DNA of 63,103 nucleotides. Source: Candidatus Gastranaerophilales bacterium. Its GTDB lineage: Bacteria; Cyanobacteriota; Vampirovibrionia; Gastranaerophilales; Gastranaerophilaceae. Shown one piece after another: positions 17,124 to 28,212 of this stretch (positions within the stretch are counted from its first letter, which is position 1; each line of letters opens with the position of its first letter). The notes below the pieces were generated by a model, which ran no database searches, was not told where the DNA came from, and saw only the letters and a list, made by a program, of their open reading frames with translations. The stretch covers positions 1 through 63,103 of the forward strand of contig JAEEHV010000078.1 in NCBI GenBank assembly GCA_016280955.1. Reading direction: 5' to 3'. A program made the translations under genes and the position numbers.

Positions 17124-18968
17124 ATGAGTGGGAATTATGTACCGTTATACAGAAAGTACCGTCCGCAAACATTAGATAAACTGGTCGGTCAGGAACATAT
17201 TAAAAAGACATTGACAAGTGCGATTGAGCTTGGCAAAATTGCACATGCTTTCTTGTTTACCGGCCCAAGAGGAACGGGAAAAACTTCGACAGCAAGAATT
17301 TTGGCTAAATCACTTAACTGTAAAAACGGCCCTACGATACACCCATGCGGAGAATGTGAAAGTTGTAAAGATATTACAAATTCCATTCCCATAGATGTTA
17401 TTGAAATGGATGCAGCAAGTAACCGTTCCGTTGAAGATGCACAAAATATTCTGGAAAAAATTCAATATGCGCCGGTACACGGCAAGTTTAAGATATACAT
17501 AATCGACGAAGTCCACATGCTTTCTTCCACAGCATTTAATGCACTCCTGAAAACATTGGAAGAACCGCCTGAAAACGTAATATTTATACTTGCCACAACA
17601 GAAGTTCATAAAGTTTTGGATACTATTAAAAGTCGCTGCCAAAGATTTGATTTCAGAAGAATTACGACAGATGATATAGTAAAACATCTCAGATATATTG
17701 CTGACGAAGAAAAAATTAATATAACAGATGATGCACTGTATTCAATTGCAAAAAATTCAGCCGGAGGAATGAGAGACAGCATATCTCTATTGGATCAGCT
17801 AAGTCTTCTCGGAGCAACAGAGCAGGTAACATCCGATGATGTAAACTCAATTTTGGGAAGAATCTCATTTGATACTTTATACGACCTTAGCAGCAAGGTT
17901 ATTTCGGGTTCTCCAAACGAAGCAATAGAATTACTGAATGATATATATAATTCAGGTAACGAACCGCTTCAGATACTTACAAACCTTGCGGAATATTTTA
18001 AAAATTTGCTGATTGCAAAAAACAGCAAAAAAGAATTAATGCCGGAATTAACAAGTCTTAATGAGCCTCAGATTGATTTAATTCTCAAGCAAAAAGATTT
18101 ACTTGAAACACAACAAATTGTTTTTATATTTGAACGAATAACTCACTACATAAAAGAGATTAAACAAACAAGCAATCAGCATTTATGGTTAGAGGTTGCA
18201 ATTATAGATATCGCCAATATGGCTGAGAATTCTACACTGGCAGACTTGCAAAGAAGGGTTTCAGCACTTGAAGGCGGGGAAATAACAGTAAAGTCTTCTC
18301 CGATTAAGCCTGCTAAACCATCAGTATCACCGATATCGGTTTCAGATAAAACTGAGCAGCCTAAACCGGAGCCAAAACAACAGGAAAAAGTAACGCAGGC
18401 TGAGGAAAGCACACCGGCAAATACAGCAAATGAACCTGAATTTACTCCGCCGCCTTTATCAAAGAAAAATGACGGAATGGATATAGGCAGTCTTTGGAAT
18501 TCATTATTGAGTAATATAAAAAGTGCTCCGACAAAAGCAATACTCAGCCAGCTCGGAACACCGGTTAAAATTTCTAAAGATGAGATTATAATTACATTTA
18601 AAACAGAATCTTTAGTATCACAATTTCTTAACACAAATAAAAAACAAATTGTGGAAGAAGCTGCATCAGTTATGTTTGGTACAAAGAATCCAAATGTTAC
18701 GGTAAAACTCTCTAACGGGGAAAAAGCAGATATTCAGGGAAATAAATCCACCGTTGAGGAACAAAAAAAAAATGATGTAAGTATCCCCCAAACTGAGCCG
18801 GAACAAATTAATACAGAGAATAATACTTTTAAAAACAAAAAATCGGAGAAAGAAGTTACAAACCCCGTAACATCAGATACGAAAATCACTGATAATGAAA
18901 AAAAACATCTTGAATCAGATCAGGAAAAGATGGTTCTTGAACTGTTTGACGGCAAATTTATCGAATAG
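17124..18968 (+). CDS. dnaX: DNA polymerase III gamma/tau subunit
   Basis: 614 residues with the clamp-loader AAA+ module: Walker A GPRGTGKT (47-54), a four-Cys zinc knuckle (about 67-82), IIDEVHMLS Walker B, the TTEVHKVLDTIKSRCQ sensor and Arg-finger region, and a GGMRDSISLLDQL sensor II helix. A long Pro/Glu/Lys-rich linker and a C-terminal tau-like domain follow. holA and holB are 2 kb downstream, so three clamp-loader genes cluster here. Start follows a weak RBS. Confidence 0.95.
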   Translation: MSGNYVPLYRKYRPQTLDKLVGQEHIKKTLTSAIELGKIAHAFLFTGPRGTGKTSTARILAKSLNCKNGPTIHPCGECESCKDITNSIPIDVIEMDAASNRSVEDAQNILEKIQYAPVHGKFKIYIIDEVHMLSSTAFNALLKTLEEPPENVIFILATTEVHKVLDTIKSRCQRFDFRRITTDDIVKHLRYIADEEKINITDDALYSIAKNSAGGMRDSISLLDQLSLLGATEQVTSDDVNSILGRISFDTLYDLSSKVISGSPNEAIELLNDIYNSGNEPLQILTNLAEYFKNLLIAKNSKKELMPELTSLNEPQIDLILKQKDLLETQQIVFIFERITHYIKEIKQTSNQHLWLEVAIIDIANMAENSTLADLQRRVSALEGGEITVKSSPIKPAKPSVSPISVSDKTEQPKPEPKQQEKVTQAEESTPANTANEPEFTPPPLSKKNDGMDIGSLWNSLLSNIKSAPTKAILSQLGTPVKISKDEIIITFKTESLVSQFLNTNKKQIVEEAASVMFGTKNPNVTVKLSNGEKADIQGNKSTVEEQKKNDVSIPQTEPEQINTENNTFKNKKSEKEVTNPVTSDTKITDNEKKHLESDQEKMVLELFDGKFIE

Positions 18969-18999
18969 TAACCCGGTTTATTAAGACTGATATACTAAG

Positions 19000-19027
19000 T
19001 TGCATTTACCGCTTTTAGTTGTATAAT
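19000..19027 (+). promoter_or_regulatory. Promoter of the ferredoxin gene
   Basis: TTGCAT (19000-19005), 16-bp spacer, TATAAT (19022-19027). Transcription would begin near 19034, giving a leader of about 67 bases. Confidence 0.6.
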
Positions 19028-19034
19028 ATTTATA

Positions 19035-19081
19035 GTCTTTAAAAAGACGGGAGATATTTAGACGACCGAATAATTATTCGG
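19035..19081 (+). promoter_or_regulatory. Two palindromes in the ferredoxin leader
   Basis: GTCTTT-AA-AAAGAC (19035-19048) sits at the expected transcript start. A perfect 16-bp palindrome CCGAATAATTATTCGG (19066-19081) ends just before the RBS AAAGGAG. Either can be a stabilising 5' hairpin or an operator. Confidence 0.5.
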
Positions 19082-19100
19082 GGAAAAAAGGAGAAATAAA

Positions 19101-19277
19101 ATGACAGTAACTATTGAAGATTCATGTATTGCTTGCGGCGCTTGCGAATCAATTTGTGATGCAGTTTTTTCAGTTGAAGACAAAGCTATCGTAAATGCTG
19201 CAAATATTGCAGGAAATGAAGATGCAATTCAGGAAGCAGCAGGTGCTTGTCCTGTTTCAGCTATTGTTGTTGAGTAG
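19101..19277 (+). CDS. Small [4Fe-4S] ferredoxin, 58 aa
   Basis: The frame ATG 19101 to TAG 19275-19277 encodes a ferredoxin with a CxxCxxC motif (C9, C12, C15) and a distant CP (C50-P), enough for one [4Fe-4S] cluster. The second cluster motif of clostridial 2[4Fe-4S] ferredoxins is missing. RBS AAAGGAG. It has its own promoter and terminator and lies directly before the [FeFe] hydrogenase, so it is a likely electron carrier for hydrogen metabolism. Confidence 0.9.
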   Translation: MTVTIEDSCIACGACESICDAVFSVEDKAIVNAANIAGNEDAIQEAAGACPVSAIVVE

Positions 19278-19307
19278 TCACAAAGACTTTTAACAATCAT
19301 AAAGATT

Positions 19308-19337
19308 GAGGGTAATTATTTAATTACCCTCTTTTTT
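19308..19337 (+). terminator. Intrinsic terminator after ferredoxin
   Basis: 11-bp stem GAGGGTAATTA/TAATTACCCTC followed by six Ts. Confidence 0.85.
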
Positions 19338-19387
19338 GATTTATGTATTTGTGTTAATCTTAATTGGTCTAAATATTTGGAGAAATT

Positions 19388-20893
19388 ATGAACAATAATC
19401 AGTCACTATATATTAAAAAAGAAGTTATGGCACGTTTAATCAGAGCATATTTGTCTGACGATTTCCCTGAAAATACAAGGGTTATTCCTTATGATATGCG
19501 TCCTACCGGTGCAGAAGTACCTTACAGATGCTGTATATATAAAGAACGTGCAATTCTAAAAACAAGAATCATTGCAGATCTTGGTTTTCCTCTTGAAGAC
19601 GATGATGAAAGAATTAATCTGACTACTTATGCAAAACAGGCAGAATTAAGAGAAAAAATCAGTGACAAACACTTAACCGTACTGCAGCAAGCTTGCAAAG
19701 GCTGTACATCAAACAGTATATTTGTAACTGATATTTGCCAGGGTTGTGTAGCCAGACCTTGTACCAATGCTTGTAAATTCGGTGCAATTTCTGTAGGTGA
19801 CGGCAGAGCAAAAATTGACAATGAGAAATGTAAAAAATGCCAAATGTGTCTAAATGCCTGCCCGTATCACGCAATAGTTAAATTATCGGTTCCGTGTGAA
19901 GATGTTTGCCCTGTCGGTGCAATAAAAAAAGATGAAACCGGTTTTGCTTCAATAGACTTTTCTAAGTGCATAAGCTGCGGCAAATGCATATCCGCCTGCC
20001 CGTTCGGTGCCGTACATGAAAAAAGCCAAATGATAGATATTCTTAAATCAATTAAAAAAGGTAACAAGCTTATTGCAATGATTGCACCGTCAATTGCCGG
20101 ACAGTTCAGAGGAAATCTTTATCAGCTTAAAACAGCAATCATAAAATCGGGTTTCTATGACGTATATGAAGTTGCAAAAGGCGCAGATAAAACAGCTCGT
20201 AATGAAGCCAGAGAGTTTATTGAAAGAATGGGAGATGACGATGCAATGTGGGATGCAATTCACCCTATTGCAGAACCTGACGACAAAAGCAGTGAAACAT
20301 TCATGACAACTTCTTGTTGTGCAGGATACATTCAACTCGTAAACAAACATATGCAAAATATGAAGCCTTATGTTTCTGATACACATACTCCGCTTTATTA
20401 CACGGCAGAATACGTTAAATCTGTTTTACCTGACTGTGTTACTGTATTTATCGGTCCCTGTCTTGCAAAAAGAGTGGAAGGTTTTGAAAACAAAAATGTC
20501 GATTTCGTTATGAGCTTTGAAGAACTCGGTGCTTTATTTATGGCAAAAGATATTGAAGTATCCGAATGTGAAGAAACAAAATATAACATAGAGAGTTCTA
20601 AACAGGCGAGAAACTTTGGAGTTACAGGCGGTGTTGCAGAGGCAGTCAAAAAGGCACTGAAATATGAGAGCACCGTTAAACCGCTTGTTATAAGCGGACT
20701 TAATAAAGATTCAATAAGACAGCTCAAGAAATATGCTGCTAACGGAGTTTGCGATGACGGATGCAATTTGATTGAGGTAATGTGCTGCGAAGGAGGATGT
20801 ATCGCCGGGAATGCAACCATTAACAATGTTAGAAATGCTCAAAAACAAATTAAAGATGTTATTGCGGACAGTGATGACATAGAAAAAATATAA
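19388..20893 (+). CDS. Monomeric [FeFe] hydrogenase, group B
   Basis: 501 residues. An N-terminal family-specific segment (IYKERAILKTRIIADLGF) is followed by Cys-rich [4Fe-4S] domains (about 103-220) and the H-cluster domain. The H-cluster motifs are the group-B variants: L1 TSCC (308-311) followed by AGY rather than PxW, L2 GPCLAK (C358), and L3 MCCEGGC (465-471). Group-B enzymes occur in fermentative gut anaerobes, where they probably evolve H2 from ferredoxin. HydE at 9956 and the ferredoxin upstream fit this role. Confidence 0.88.
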   Translation: MNNNQSLYIKKEVMARLIRAYLSDDFPENTRVIPYDMRPTGAEVPYRCCIYKERAILKTRIIADLGFPLEDDDERINLTTYAKQAELREKISDKHLTVLQQACKGCTSNSIFVTDICQGCVARPCTNACKFGAISVGDGRAKIDNEKCKKCQMCLNACPYHAIVKLSVPCEDVCPVGAIKKDETGFASIDFSKCISCGKCISACPFGAVHEKSQMIDILKSIKKGNKLIAMIAPSIAGQFRGNLYQLKTAIIKSGFYDVYEVAKGADKTARNEAREFIERMGDDDAMWDAIHPIAEPDDKSSETFMTTSCCAGYIQLVNKHMQNMKPYVSDTHTPLYYTAEYVKSVLPDCVTVFIGPCLAKRVEGFENKNVDFVMSFEELGALFMAKDIEVSECEETKYNIESSKQARNFGVTGGVAEAVKKALKYESTVKPLVISGLNKDSIRQLKKYAANGVCDDGCNLIEVMCCEGGCIAGNATINNVRNAQKQIKDVIADSDDIEKI

Positions 20894-20915
20894 AAATTTG
20901 TAGTATAATCAAATT

Positions 20916-21881
20916 ATGGCAGTTTACTTTTTTTACGGGGAAGAAGATTTTAATATCGATACGGAAATTGAAAAATTACGTTCGAAACTTAATCCTGATT
21001 TTATTTCCATGAGTTGTCAGACACTGGACAATCCCGAATACGGTGAGCTGATTAATGCACTCCGGACTCCGCCGATGATGTTTGGTAATATGCTGATTAT
21101 AATTAATGCGGAAGATTATTTTTCATCAACAAAAAAACAATTTGAAGATAATGAACTGAAAGACATTGAAGAGAGTCTTGAACATAATCAGGAAGGAACC
21201 GACATTGTTTTTGTTGTAAAAATTGACCGTGAAGAAGGTAAAAAACCCGACTCCAGAAAAAAACTTTTTAAAATACTTTCTAAATACAATGCAAAAGAAT
21301 TTCAGGTAATTCCTACATATAGAACCGCAGAAATAGCAGCATGGGTCAAAAATAAAGCTAAAGAAAAAGGGTTAACTATAAAAGACGATGCTATGGAGTT
21401 GTTTATCGAACAAATAGGAAATAATCTGCGGATTTTTAACAATGAACTTGATAAACTTCAGTTGACAGCTTATCCGGAAAAAACCGTAACTAAAAAAATG
21501 ATAGAAGAAATCTGTGTTTCAAATCAGGATTTATTTAATATTACAAATTGCCTTATTAAAAATGAAAAAGATAAGGCACTTCTTGAATTCAAAAAACTGA
21601 CGGACAAAAAACATCCGCTTGAAATATTGTCTGCCATACAAACAATATTAAGACAATGGATAATTATTAAAGTTAAAGCAAATGCTCCGGTTCATGAAGT
21701 TATGAATTTATCAGGTATAAGAAATGAATTCCGGATTAATATTCTGAAAAAAGAACTAAAAGACATTCAGACAAAAGAACTTATTAACTTAAAAAATAAT
21801 CTTTATGATATAGAATACAGATTAAAAAAAGGCGAAGTTATTGATTCATTATCGGAGGTGGAGTGTGCGCTTATCAGATAA
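20916..21881 (+). CDS. holA: DNA polymerase III delta subunit
   Basis: 321 residues of the HolA family: VYFFYGEEDFNID at the N-terminus, the FGNMLIIINAEDYF strand and a C-terminal helical domain with LFNITNCLIKNEKDKALLEF. Delta opens the beta clamp in the clamp loader. The delta-prime gene overlaps its 3' end by 17 bases. Confidence 0.88.
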   Translation: MAVYFFYGEEDFNIDTEIEKLRSKLNPDFISMSCQTLDNPEYGELINALRTPPMMFGNMLIIINAEDYFSSTKKQFEDNELKDIEESLEHNQEGTDIVFVVKIDREEGKKPDSRKKLFKILSKYNAKEFQVIPTYRTAEIAAWVKNKAKEKGLTIKDDAMELFIEQIGNNLRIFNNELDKLQLTAYPEKTVTKKMIEEICVSNQDLFNITNCLIKNEKDKALLEFKKLTDKKHPLEILSAIQTILRQWIIIKVKANAPVHEVMNLSGIRNEFRINILKKELKDIQTKELINLKNNLYDIEYRLKKGEVIDSLSEVECALIR

Positions 21882-22710
21882 GTATCCGTTTCTGACAAAC
21901 TATTTTACAAAAGCACTGTCTTCATCAGAAAGAGCAATGCCTCAGACTTTGCTTTTTTACGGGAACGATATAAATGCACAATATGCACTTGCTACCGAAA
22001 TTGCCCGTTTACTTAACTGTAAAAATGACAAATCTGATGGTTGTGACTGTCTAAACTGCAAATGGATAAACGAAGGTACGCATCCTGCTATTATGACAAT
22101 ATCAAGGCTTGATAACAAACCGGAATCTGATAAATCAAAAAATGTTATATCGGTTGCACAGGCAGCAATGATAAAAGAAAAACTTGTATCAACATCAGAA
22201 TTTCACAGAGTATTTATTTTCTGCGGCAGAGATAACGATGGAAATATCAGTGGCTTAAGCAAATTCAATTTTCAGGATACTGCAGCTAACGCACTTCTTA
22301 AAGAAATTGAAGAACCGCCTGCCGGTACAACATTTATCTTTTTAACCAGATATATTGATGACGTACTGCCTACAATCATTTCCCGTTCGCAATGTTTTTT
22401 TGTCCCGTCATTTAAAGAGATTAATTATGACTATTCTTGTATAGATGGGGTTTTTACCGACTATTTTGAATTTGAAAGAAAAAATGTATTTGATTACTCA
22501 AAAAAACTTCAGGATTTATTAAAAGAATATTCGATGAAGCAGATTCTTGACGGCATGCAAAACTACATACTCTGTTTGCTGAAAGAAAATCCGAATATGA
22601 CTGAATTAATTACACACATAAAACATATTGAAGATGCAAGAATACAATCAGACTTGGGTATGAAGCCCGTAAATATTTTTGATGACATTTGCCTGAAACT
22701 CATAAAATGA
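21865..22710 (+). CDS. holB: DNA polymerase III delta-prime subunit
   Basis: 281 residues starting at GTG 21865, chosen because GGAGGTGG lies 5 bases upstream. It has the clamp-loader fold without a functional Walker A, a CxxC-type zinc knuckle (CDCLNC), AANALLKEIEEPPAGTTFIFLT and an IISRSQ (SRC-like) motif. It overlaps holA, so the two are translationally coupled. Confidence 0.88.
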   Translation: MRLSDKYPFLTNYFTKALSSSERAMPQTLLFYGNDINAQYALATEIARLLNCKNDKSDGCDCLNCKWINEGTHPAIMTISRLDNKPESDKSKNVISVAQAAMIKEKLVSTSEFHRVFIFCGRDNDGNISGLSKFNFQDTAANALLKEIEEPPAGTTFIFLTRYIDDVLPTIISRSQCFFVPSFKEINYDYSCIDGVFTDYFEFERKNVFDYSKKLQDLLKEYSMKQILDGMQNYILCLLKENPNMTELITHIKHIEDARIQSDLGMKPVNIFDDICLKLIK

Positions 22711-22772
22711 CCTTCTGAAATTAGGGCTTTGCATTATATTTTTATGCTAAAATAAATTGGTAGAGGTGGTTT

Positions 22773-23855
22773 ATGAATTTTAAGAAAATCTTGTTTAAAA
22801 CTAATTCCATTGATGCTGAAAAAGCACTTCCGGATGCAATTGTATTTACTGAAAAAGACGGCAAAATCCAGTGGGTAAATGATGTTGCCGCAGAAATATT
22901 TGAAACATCCAAAATGCATTTAATGACATCAAATATATCAGATATTATAGAAAATGCTAATGCCATGATTACTAACGTAACAATCATGCATAAGCCGGCA
23001 ATAGTTAAACTTAAAGACAAAGAACAATATTACGATATGACTGTCAGAGAGATTGAAGACGGATATGTCCTGGACTTCAGAGATGCTGAAGGTTCATCTT
23101 ATAATAGTTACAATCAGGAAGATGAAGGAGAAGTCAACAGAGAAAAAAATAATTTTCTGCTGAAACTGTCAAATGATTTAAAATCTCCAATTCAGTCAAT
23201 TGTCGGATTTTCACAGGCAATGGCAGACGGTCTTGGCGGCAGCATGTCAGAACAGCAGGCTAAATACATTAAAATAATTAACAAAAGCTCAACCGAATTA
23301 ATGTATTTTATTGCAAAATTACTGGAGCTTTCACAAACGGAATCACAGCTTTCCAGTCCTGACAAAAAAACATTCGATTTGGCTTCCGTTATAAATTCAC
23401 TGATAAAATTTAACGAACATCTATATACGGGTAAAGATATTAAATTTACAATTAACATACAGGAAGGTTTCAAAAAAAATATCTTAACTGATGCTGAAAT
23501 GTTTAAGAATATTATACAAAATATACTTGAAGTCATACTTAAATCAGTTGAAATGGGAGAGATTGTCGTAGATTTATCAAATCCTGATGACGATTTAATC
23601 GCATCAAAGAATCTAAAACCCGGATTATATGCAAAAATTTCGGTTTCAAGCAGCTCAATGTTACTGTCTGAAAATGAACTGGATTGTTTATTTGATCCGT
23701 ACAAAATTGTTGATACAACCAACAGAAAAAATGTACTGCGAGCAATAACACTTGCCTCTGTCAAAAACTTAGTACAGGCATTAGGCGGTGTTGTTTGGGT
23801 TGAATCACAAATTTTGAAAAGTACAAGCTTTAACGTTATAATACCGGAACAATAA
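22773..23855 (+). CDS. PAS and histidine-kinase-like protein with lost catalytic His
   Basis: 360 residues, cytosolic. A PAS-like domain (about 15-110) precedes a HisKA-like dimerisation helix (about 120-185), then a degenerate HATPase_c domain (about 215-358). The H-box reads S-N-D-L-K-S-P where active kinases have S-H-[ED]-L-[RK]-[ST]-P, so the phospho-acceptor His is Asn. The N-box Asn is kept, but the DxGxG loop is replaced by SSSSM. No response regulator is adjacent. It probably acts as a ligand-binding or scaffold pseudokinase. Confidence 0.75.
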   Translation: MNFKKILFKTNSIDAEKALPDAIVFTEKDGKIQWVNDVAAEIFETSKMHLMTSNISDIIENANAMITNVTIMHKPAIVKLKDKEQYYDMTVREIEDGYVLDFRDAEGSSYNSYNQEDEGEVNREKNNFLLKLSNDLKSPIQSIVGFSQAMADGLGGSMSEQQAKYIKIINKSSTELMYFIAKLLELSQTESQLSSPDKKTFDLASVINSLIKFNEHLYTGKDIKFTINIQEGFKKNILTDAEMFKNIIQNILEVILKSVEMGEIVVDLSNPDDDLIASKNLKPGLYAKISVSSSSMLLSENELDCLFDPYKIVDTTNRKNVLRAITLASVKNLVQALGGVVWVESQILKSTSFNVIIPEQ

Positions 23856-23891
23856 AATTATAATTAATTTTTAAAAGAATAGGGAGTGCTG

Positions 23892-24923
23892 ATGAGCAGT
23901 GTTATTTTAAAAAATCTCGTAAAAAGTTATGACGGAAGAAATAACATAATTGATAATATAAATCTGGAAATAAAAGATAAAGAATTTATTGTACTTGTAG
24001 GTTCATCAGGCTGCGGAAAATCAACAATTTTAAGGCTTATATCAGGTCTTGAAAACGTAACATCCGGCGAAGTTCTGATTGACGGAAAAGTTGTCAATAA
24101 TGTACATCCAAAGGACCGTGATATTGCATTTGTCTTTCAGAGCTATGCACTTTATCCGCACATGAGTGTGTATGATAATATTGCTTTCGGGCTTAAAATG
24201 CGTAAGTTTGATAAAAAAGTTATTGATGAAAAAGTAAAAGAAGTTGCAAAATCACTAAATCTTGAAGAATTGCTCGACAGAAAGCCGCGCCAGCTTTCGG
24301 GTGGACAAAGACAACGTGTTGCACTCGGAAGAGCAATAGTCAGAAACCCTAAAGTATTTCTTATGGATGAACCGCTTTCAAATCTCGATGCAAATCTTCG
24401 TGTTCAAATGCGTTCGGAAATAAAAAAATTACACCAAAAACTGCAGACAACTTTTATTTATGTAACACACGACCAGACAGAAGCTCTGACAATGGGCGAC
24501 CGTATAGTCATACTTGATAAAGGGAAAATACAGCAGGTTGATATTCCGGAAGTTATATATAACAACCCAAAAAATAAATTTGTTGCAGGATTTTTGGGAC
24601 AAATGAATTTTATAAATATAAATTCCGACAACGGGAATTTCAATATAGAAGGCGTAAACTTCTCAACAGATAAAAACATTTCCGGCGAAGTTATTGCAGC
24701 AATTAGAGCAGAAAAAATGATATCCGGAGACAGTACGGTAACAGTTCCTGCAGAAATAGTAGAATTAACCGGCAGTGAAAGAATTGTATATTTTTATTTA
24801 AACGGAAATAAATGTTGTGCAAAAATTCCGCTTGAATATTCGGTTGGAAAAACAATTGAATTAAAAATCAGCACAAAGAACATGTATTTCTTTGATAAAA
24901 CCAGCGGAGAGATAATACAATGA
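23892..24923 (+). CDS. ABC transporter ATPase, MalK/UgpC/MsmK type
   Basis: 343 residues: Walker [10 protein letters not shown], signature LSGGQRQRV, Walker [14 protein letters not shown]-loop THDQTEA and a C-terminal TOBE-like domain (about 245-340). That is the layout of carbohydrate-importer ATPases. No permease or binding protein is nearby. Instead its stop overlaps the start of an AsmA-like gene (ATGA), so it may energise several importers, or work with the envelope protein. ATG 23892 is chosen over GTG 23886 for spacing to AGGGAG. Confidence 0.88.
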   Translation: MSSVILKNLVKSYDGRNNIIDNINLEIKDKEFIVLVGSSGCGKSTILRLISGLENVTSGEVLIDGKVVNNVHPKDRDIAFVFQSYALYPHMSVYDNIAFGLKMRKFDKKVIDEKVKEVAKSLNLEELLDRKPRQLSGGQRQRVALGRAIVRNPKVFLMDEPLSNLDANLRVQMRSEIKKLHQKLQTTFIYVTHDQTEALTMGDRIVILDKGKIQQVDIPEVIYNNPKNKFVAGFLGQMNFININSDNGNFNIEGVNFSTDKNISGEVIAAIRAEKMISGDSTVTVPAEIVELTGSERIVYFYLNGNKCCAKIPLEYSVGKTIELKISTKNMYFFDKTSGEIIQ

Positions 24924-27900
24924 AAAGGTACAGAAAATATATAGCAGCAATAGCAATAATATTAATAATATTTTTTACACTATGTTTCATTCCAATCGGA
25001 GCAACAAAATTTGTTCCTATTGTTGAAAAACAGGCTGAACAGGAATTAGGTGTAAAAATACATATTGAGAAATTGATATTACGAATAGGTCCGTCTCTTA
25101 AAATTAAAACCCCCGTTATGCACATAATGTATGCTGACGGACAAAAGTTCGGGCAGCTGGATAATGTAAAATTTTATATACCGTGGTCGGCACTTTTTAA
25201 TAATGACGTTTCTCTTAAGAAAATATATGCTGACGGGCTGATTATTAAAACAAGCTCCGATGATAAATATTTACCGGAACTTCTTGCAAGATTAGATAAA
25301 AAGGATACGGATGAGTGTCAAAATATAATCTTAAAAAATTATTCGGTAGCTTATAAAGATTCCTCTCTCGGAAAAGATTATAAACTCTCCGGTAAAAATT
25401 TTGCAATGACAAAAGTTTTCGGCTCCAATAATCTGAAAGTATCTACGGATGGTGATTTCTTTATTAATGATAAACATTATATTAACTATAATATTTCAGT
25501 TCAGTCGGAGAAAAATCTTTTTATTAACGACAAATACAACATAAATGAATTAGTGGAACAAGTGGAAGCCCTTGATTTCCACTCTGACGTTCTTGCTAAT
25601 TTAAAAATCTCACAAAACAATGATAAAAACTTAATTATAACCGGTCTCTCAAATATTGATAACATTTCCGTTCTTGATAAAGATAAAAAGAATCCAAAAA
25701 GTTTTATATACCTGACATTTATGGGAGATAAAATCGGGATACTCTCAAATATTTATGCTTCAGCGACAGAAAAAATATATGCAGAAGGTCTGCTTAATAC
25801 ATCTAAGAAGCCTGAGCTTGATTTAAGAGTTAAAACAGATGAAATTAATCTTTCAGATGCATACAAAAAAATTAAACTTCTGGTAGACTGTTCCCGTTTC
25901 AAAGGCATAGACTCTATTGACGGAAAACTCAAAGCAGACTTTAATATTAAGGGTGATTTGAACAAAATCAGGTCACAAGGTTTTCTTAAAATCACAAACG
26001 GAGCAATAAAATCGAACGGTATTAATATTGATAACATCAACTCTGATATAGATTTTTCTAACAACGTTATTAAAATTTCAGACACCAAGGGCTTTGTAAA
26101 TAATGCACCAATTGAAATGAGCGGAGAGATTGATAAAAACATCAACCTTGATATTTTGATGAGTAAAGTTCCGGTAAAACATCTTTTCCCTGAAAAATAC
26201 GGAATTAACAGCGGCATATTAACTCTGACCGCAAAAATTTCAGGAACTCTTGACAATGTTATACATAAAGAAAATATCAGAATGGACAATTTTAAACTGT
26301 CAAATAATAAAACAACTGTTTCTTTTGATTCTTTGAAAATAGATACAAACAAAGAAAACACCGCTTATGTTTCAAATATTCTGATTAAACCGGACAAGAC
26401 AGAAATTATTAAAATACCGCTTTTAAAACTATTCGTTGAAAAAAACAGCATCAGAACTCCTGATACAAATATATTCATGCCAAACTCAAAAATACAGGCG
26501 AGAGGAGAAATATCAGATTACAGTTCGGCTAACTATGCTTTCAACCTTAATGCTAAAGGCTTTATTAATGCAAAAGACCTGAGCGGTTTTACAAAAAATT
26601 CCATTATATATCCAATCAAATTTTCAATGAACGGAAATAAAGATATTAAAAATATTGATGCGTATATTCATATGCAAAAACCAATGATTCTTGATGAACC
26701 AAGTTTGTTGACACTCAGTTCTAAAATTGAAAACAACAATCTTAAAATTGAAGAACTTAACATTTCACCATACAATGAAGATTTATTAAATGCTCAAAAA
26801 ATAAATTTGAAGGCAGCGAAAAAACTGCTTATTTCAGGAAGTATAGAAAATCTTAAACAACCGATTCTAAAGAATATACGTATAATCATTCCGCAATCGT
26901 TAAACGTAATGTTTTTTGATTCGGTTGCACAAATAAAAGGTGATGTATTCCTTAACGGAGAAATACGCAAACCTGATATTATAGGTCAAATATCAATACA
27001 AAATCTGGTAAATCAGTTTATTCAGCTTAATTTAAACAATATGAGCATAGACTTTGATAAAAATATTGCAACAATTAATGCTCCCGTTATAAAATTATCA
27101 GACTCATCTTTTGGCATTAATGCAATTATATCAAACGACTTTACCGACAGTCTGAACATCAAAAACATCAACATTAAATCAAAATTTATTAATACCGATT
27201 CCTTGTTGATGTATAAAGATTCACCGTTATTTAAAGCATGCCAATTTAACGTTAATGAAGGTAAATTATACTCAGAAAGAGCTTTAATGACAGTATATGG
27301 TGCCCCGTTATACATGTCAGCATTAACTGCAAATTTCAAAATTAATAATAATATTATAAATGTAAAAGATTTATCCTCAGAGCTTTTTAATGGTAAGATG
27401 TCATCAAACTTTAATTTTAACCTTACCGATGAAAGTTTTGATGCAAATATTCAGGCAAGGTTAGTAAGTGCAGCGCCAATCTTTGATATAATTTCAAGCA
27501 AAAAAGAATCTGTCAGCGGAATTATGGATTTTGACAGTTCTATTAAAGGAAATCTCATGTCAAAAGACAGTTTGAACGGAAGTGTTAAGTTTGAAGTCCG
27601 TAACGGTCACATGGGTACACTCGGCAAACTTGAGCACTTGCTTTATGCACAGAATGTCATCTCCGACAATATGCTGAGAACATCTCTCAGTGTAATAACC
27701 AAAGCAATAACACTTAAAGATACCGGTTTATTCAAGTTCCTGCGTGGTGATATAACACTCAATAACGGTATTGCAACTGTAAATATGCTTCAGTCAAAAG
27801 GTCCTCTTATGTCATTATTTATAAAAGGTCAATATAACCCCGTAAATGATTACGGAAGATTGGTAGTATTAGGCAGAATCTCTGACGACATCATCAGTTC

Positions 27901-28180
27901 GTTAGGAACATTCGGAGAATTTTCATTTAACAAACTGATGATTATGTTAACAGGTGAAGATACAAAATATAATATAAATGTAGAAGATATAGAAAAGTTG
28001 CCGCAGCTTCCAGCAAAGAATACAAAAGAATTCAGAACAATTATCAACGGCACACTTGAAAAACCGAGTTCGGTTATTATGTTTAACTGGATTTCATACA
28101 CACAAAAATCTCTAAAACAAAAAGAAGTGCCAATGTCTAATGAAAAACTTCCTGATTTCGTAGAAAATATTCCTTACTAG
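24920..28180 (+). CDS. AsmA/TamB-like envelope protein, 1086 aa
   Basis: One N-terminal membrane helix (about 5-27) anchors a very long periplasmic region of repeating amphipathic beta strands. An AsmA-type N-terminal segment and a C-terminal AsmA_2-like region (about 850-1030; [26 protein letters not shown]) are recognisable. Such proteins are bridge-like lipid carriers between inner and outer membrane in diderm bacteria, so the gene argues for an outer membrane in this organism. Translationally coupled to the ABC ATPase. Confidence 0.75.
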   Translation: MKRYRKYIAAIAIILIIFFTLCFIPIGATKFVPIVEKQAEQELGVKIHIEKLILRIGPSLKIKTPVMHIMYADGQKFGQLDNVKFYIPWSALFNNDVSLKKIYADGLIIKTSSDDKYLPELLARLDKKDTDECQNIILKNYSVAYKDSSLGKDYKLSGKNFAMTKVFGSNNLKVSTDGDFFINDKHYINYNISVQSEKNLFINDKYNINELVEQVEALDFHSDVLANLKISQNNDKNLIITGLSNIDNISVLDKDKKNPKSFIYLTFMGDKIGILSNIYASATEKIYAEGLLNTSKKPELDLRVKTDEINLSDAYKKIKLLVDCSRFKGIDSIDGKLKADFNIKGDLNKIRSQGFLKITNGAIKSNGINIDNINSDIDFSNNVIKISDTKGFVNNAPIEMSGEIDKNINLDILMSKVPVKHLFPEKYGINSGILTLTAKISGTLDNVIHKENIRMDNFKLSNNKTTVSFDSLKIDTNKENTAYVSNILIKPDKTEIIKIPLLKLFVEKNSIRTPDTNIFMPNSKIQARGEISDYSSANYAFNLNAKGFINAKDLSGFTKNSIIYPIKFSMNGNKDIKNIDAYIHMQKPMILDEPSLLTLSSKIENNNLKIEELNISPYNEDLLNAQKINLKAAKKLLISGSIENLKQPILKNIRIIIPQSLNVMFFDSVAQIKGDVFLNGEIRKPDIIGQISIQNLVNQFIQLNLNNMSIDFDKNIATINAPVIKLSDSSFGINAIISNDFTDSLNIKNINIKSKFINTDSLLMYKDSPLFKACQFNVNEGKLYSERALMTVYGAPLYMSALTANFKINNNIINVKDLSSELFNGKMSSNFNFNLTDESFDANIQARLVSAAPIFDIISSKKESVSGIMDFDSSIKGNLMSKDSLNGSVKFEVRNGHMGTLGKLEHLLYAQNVISDNMLRTSLSVITKAITLKDTGLFKFLRGDITLNNGIATVNMLQSKGPLMSLFIKGQYNPVNDYGRLVVLGRISDDIISSLGTFGEFSFNKLMIMLTGEDTKYNINVEDIEKLPQLPAKNTKEFRTIINGTLEKPSSVIMFNWISYTQKSLKQKEVPMSNEKLPDFVENIPY

Positions 28181-28212
28181 ATTTTTTATGAAAGGTAGCT
28201 TATAATAGGCAT

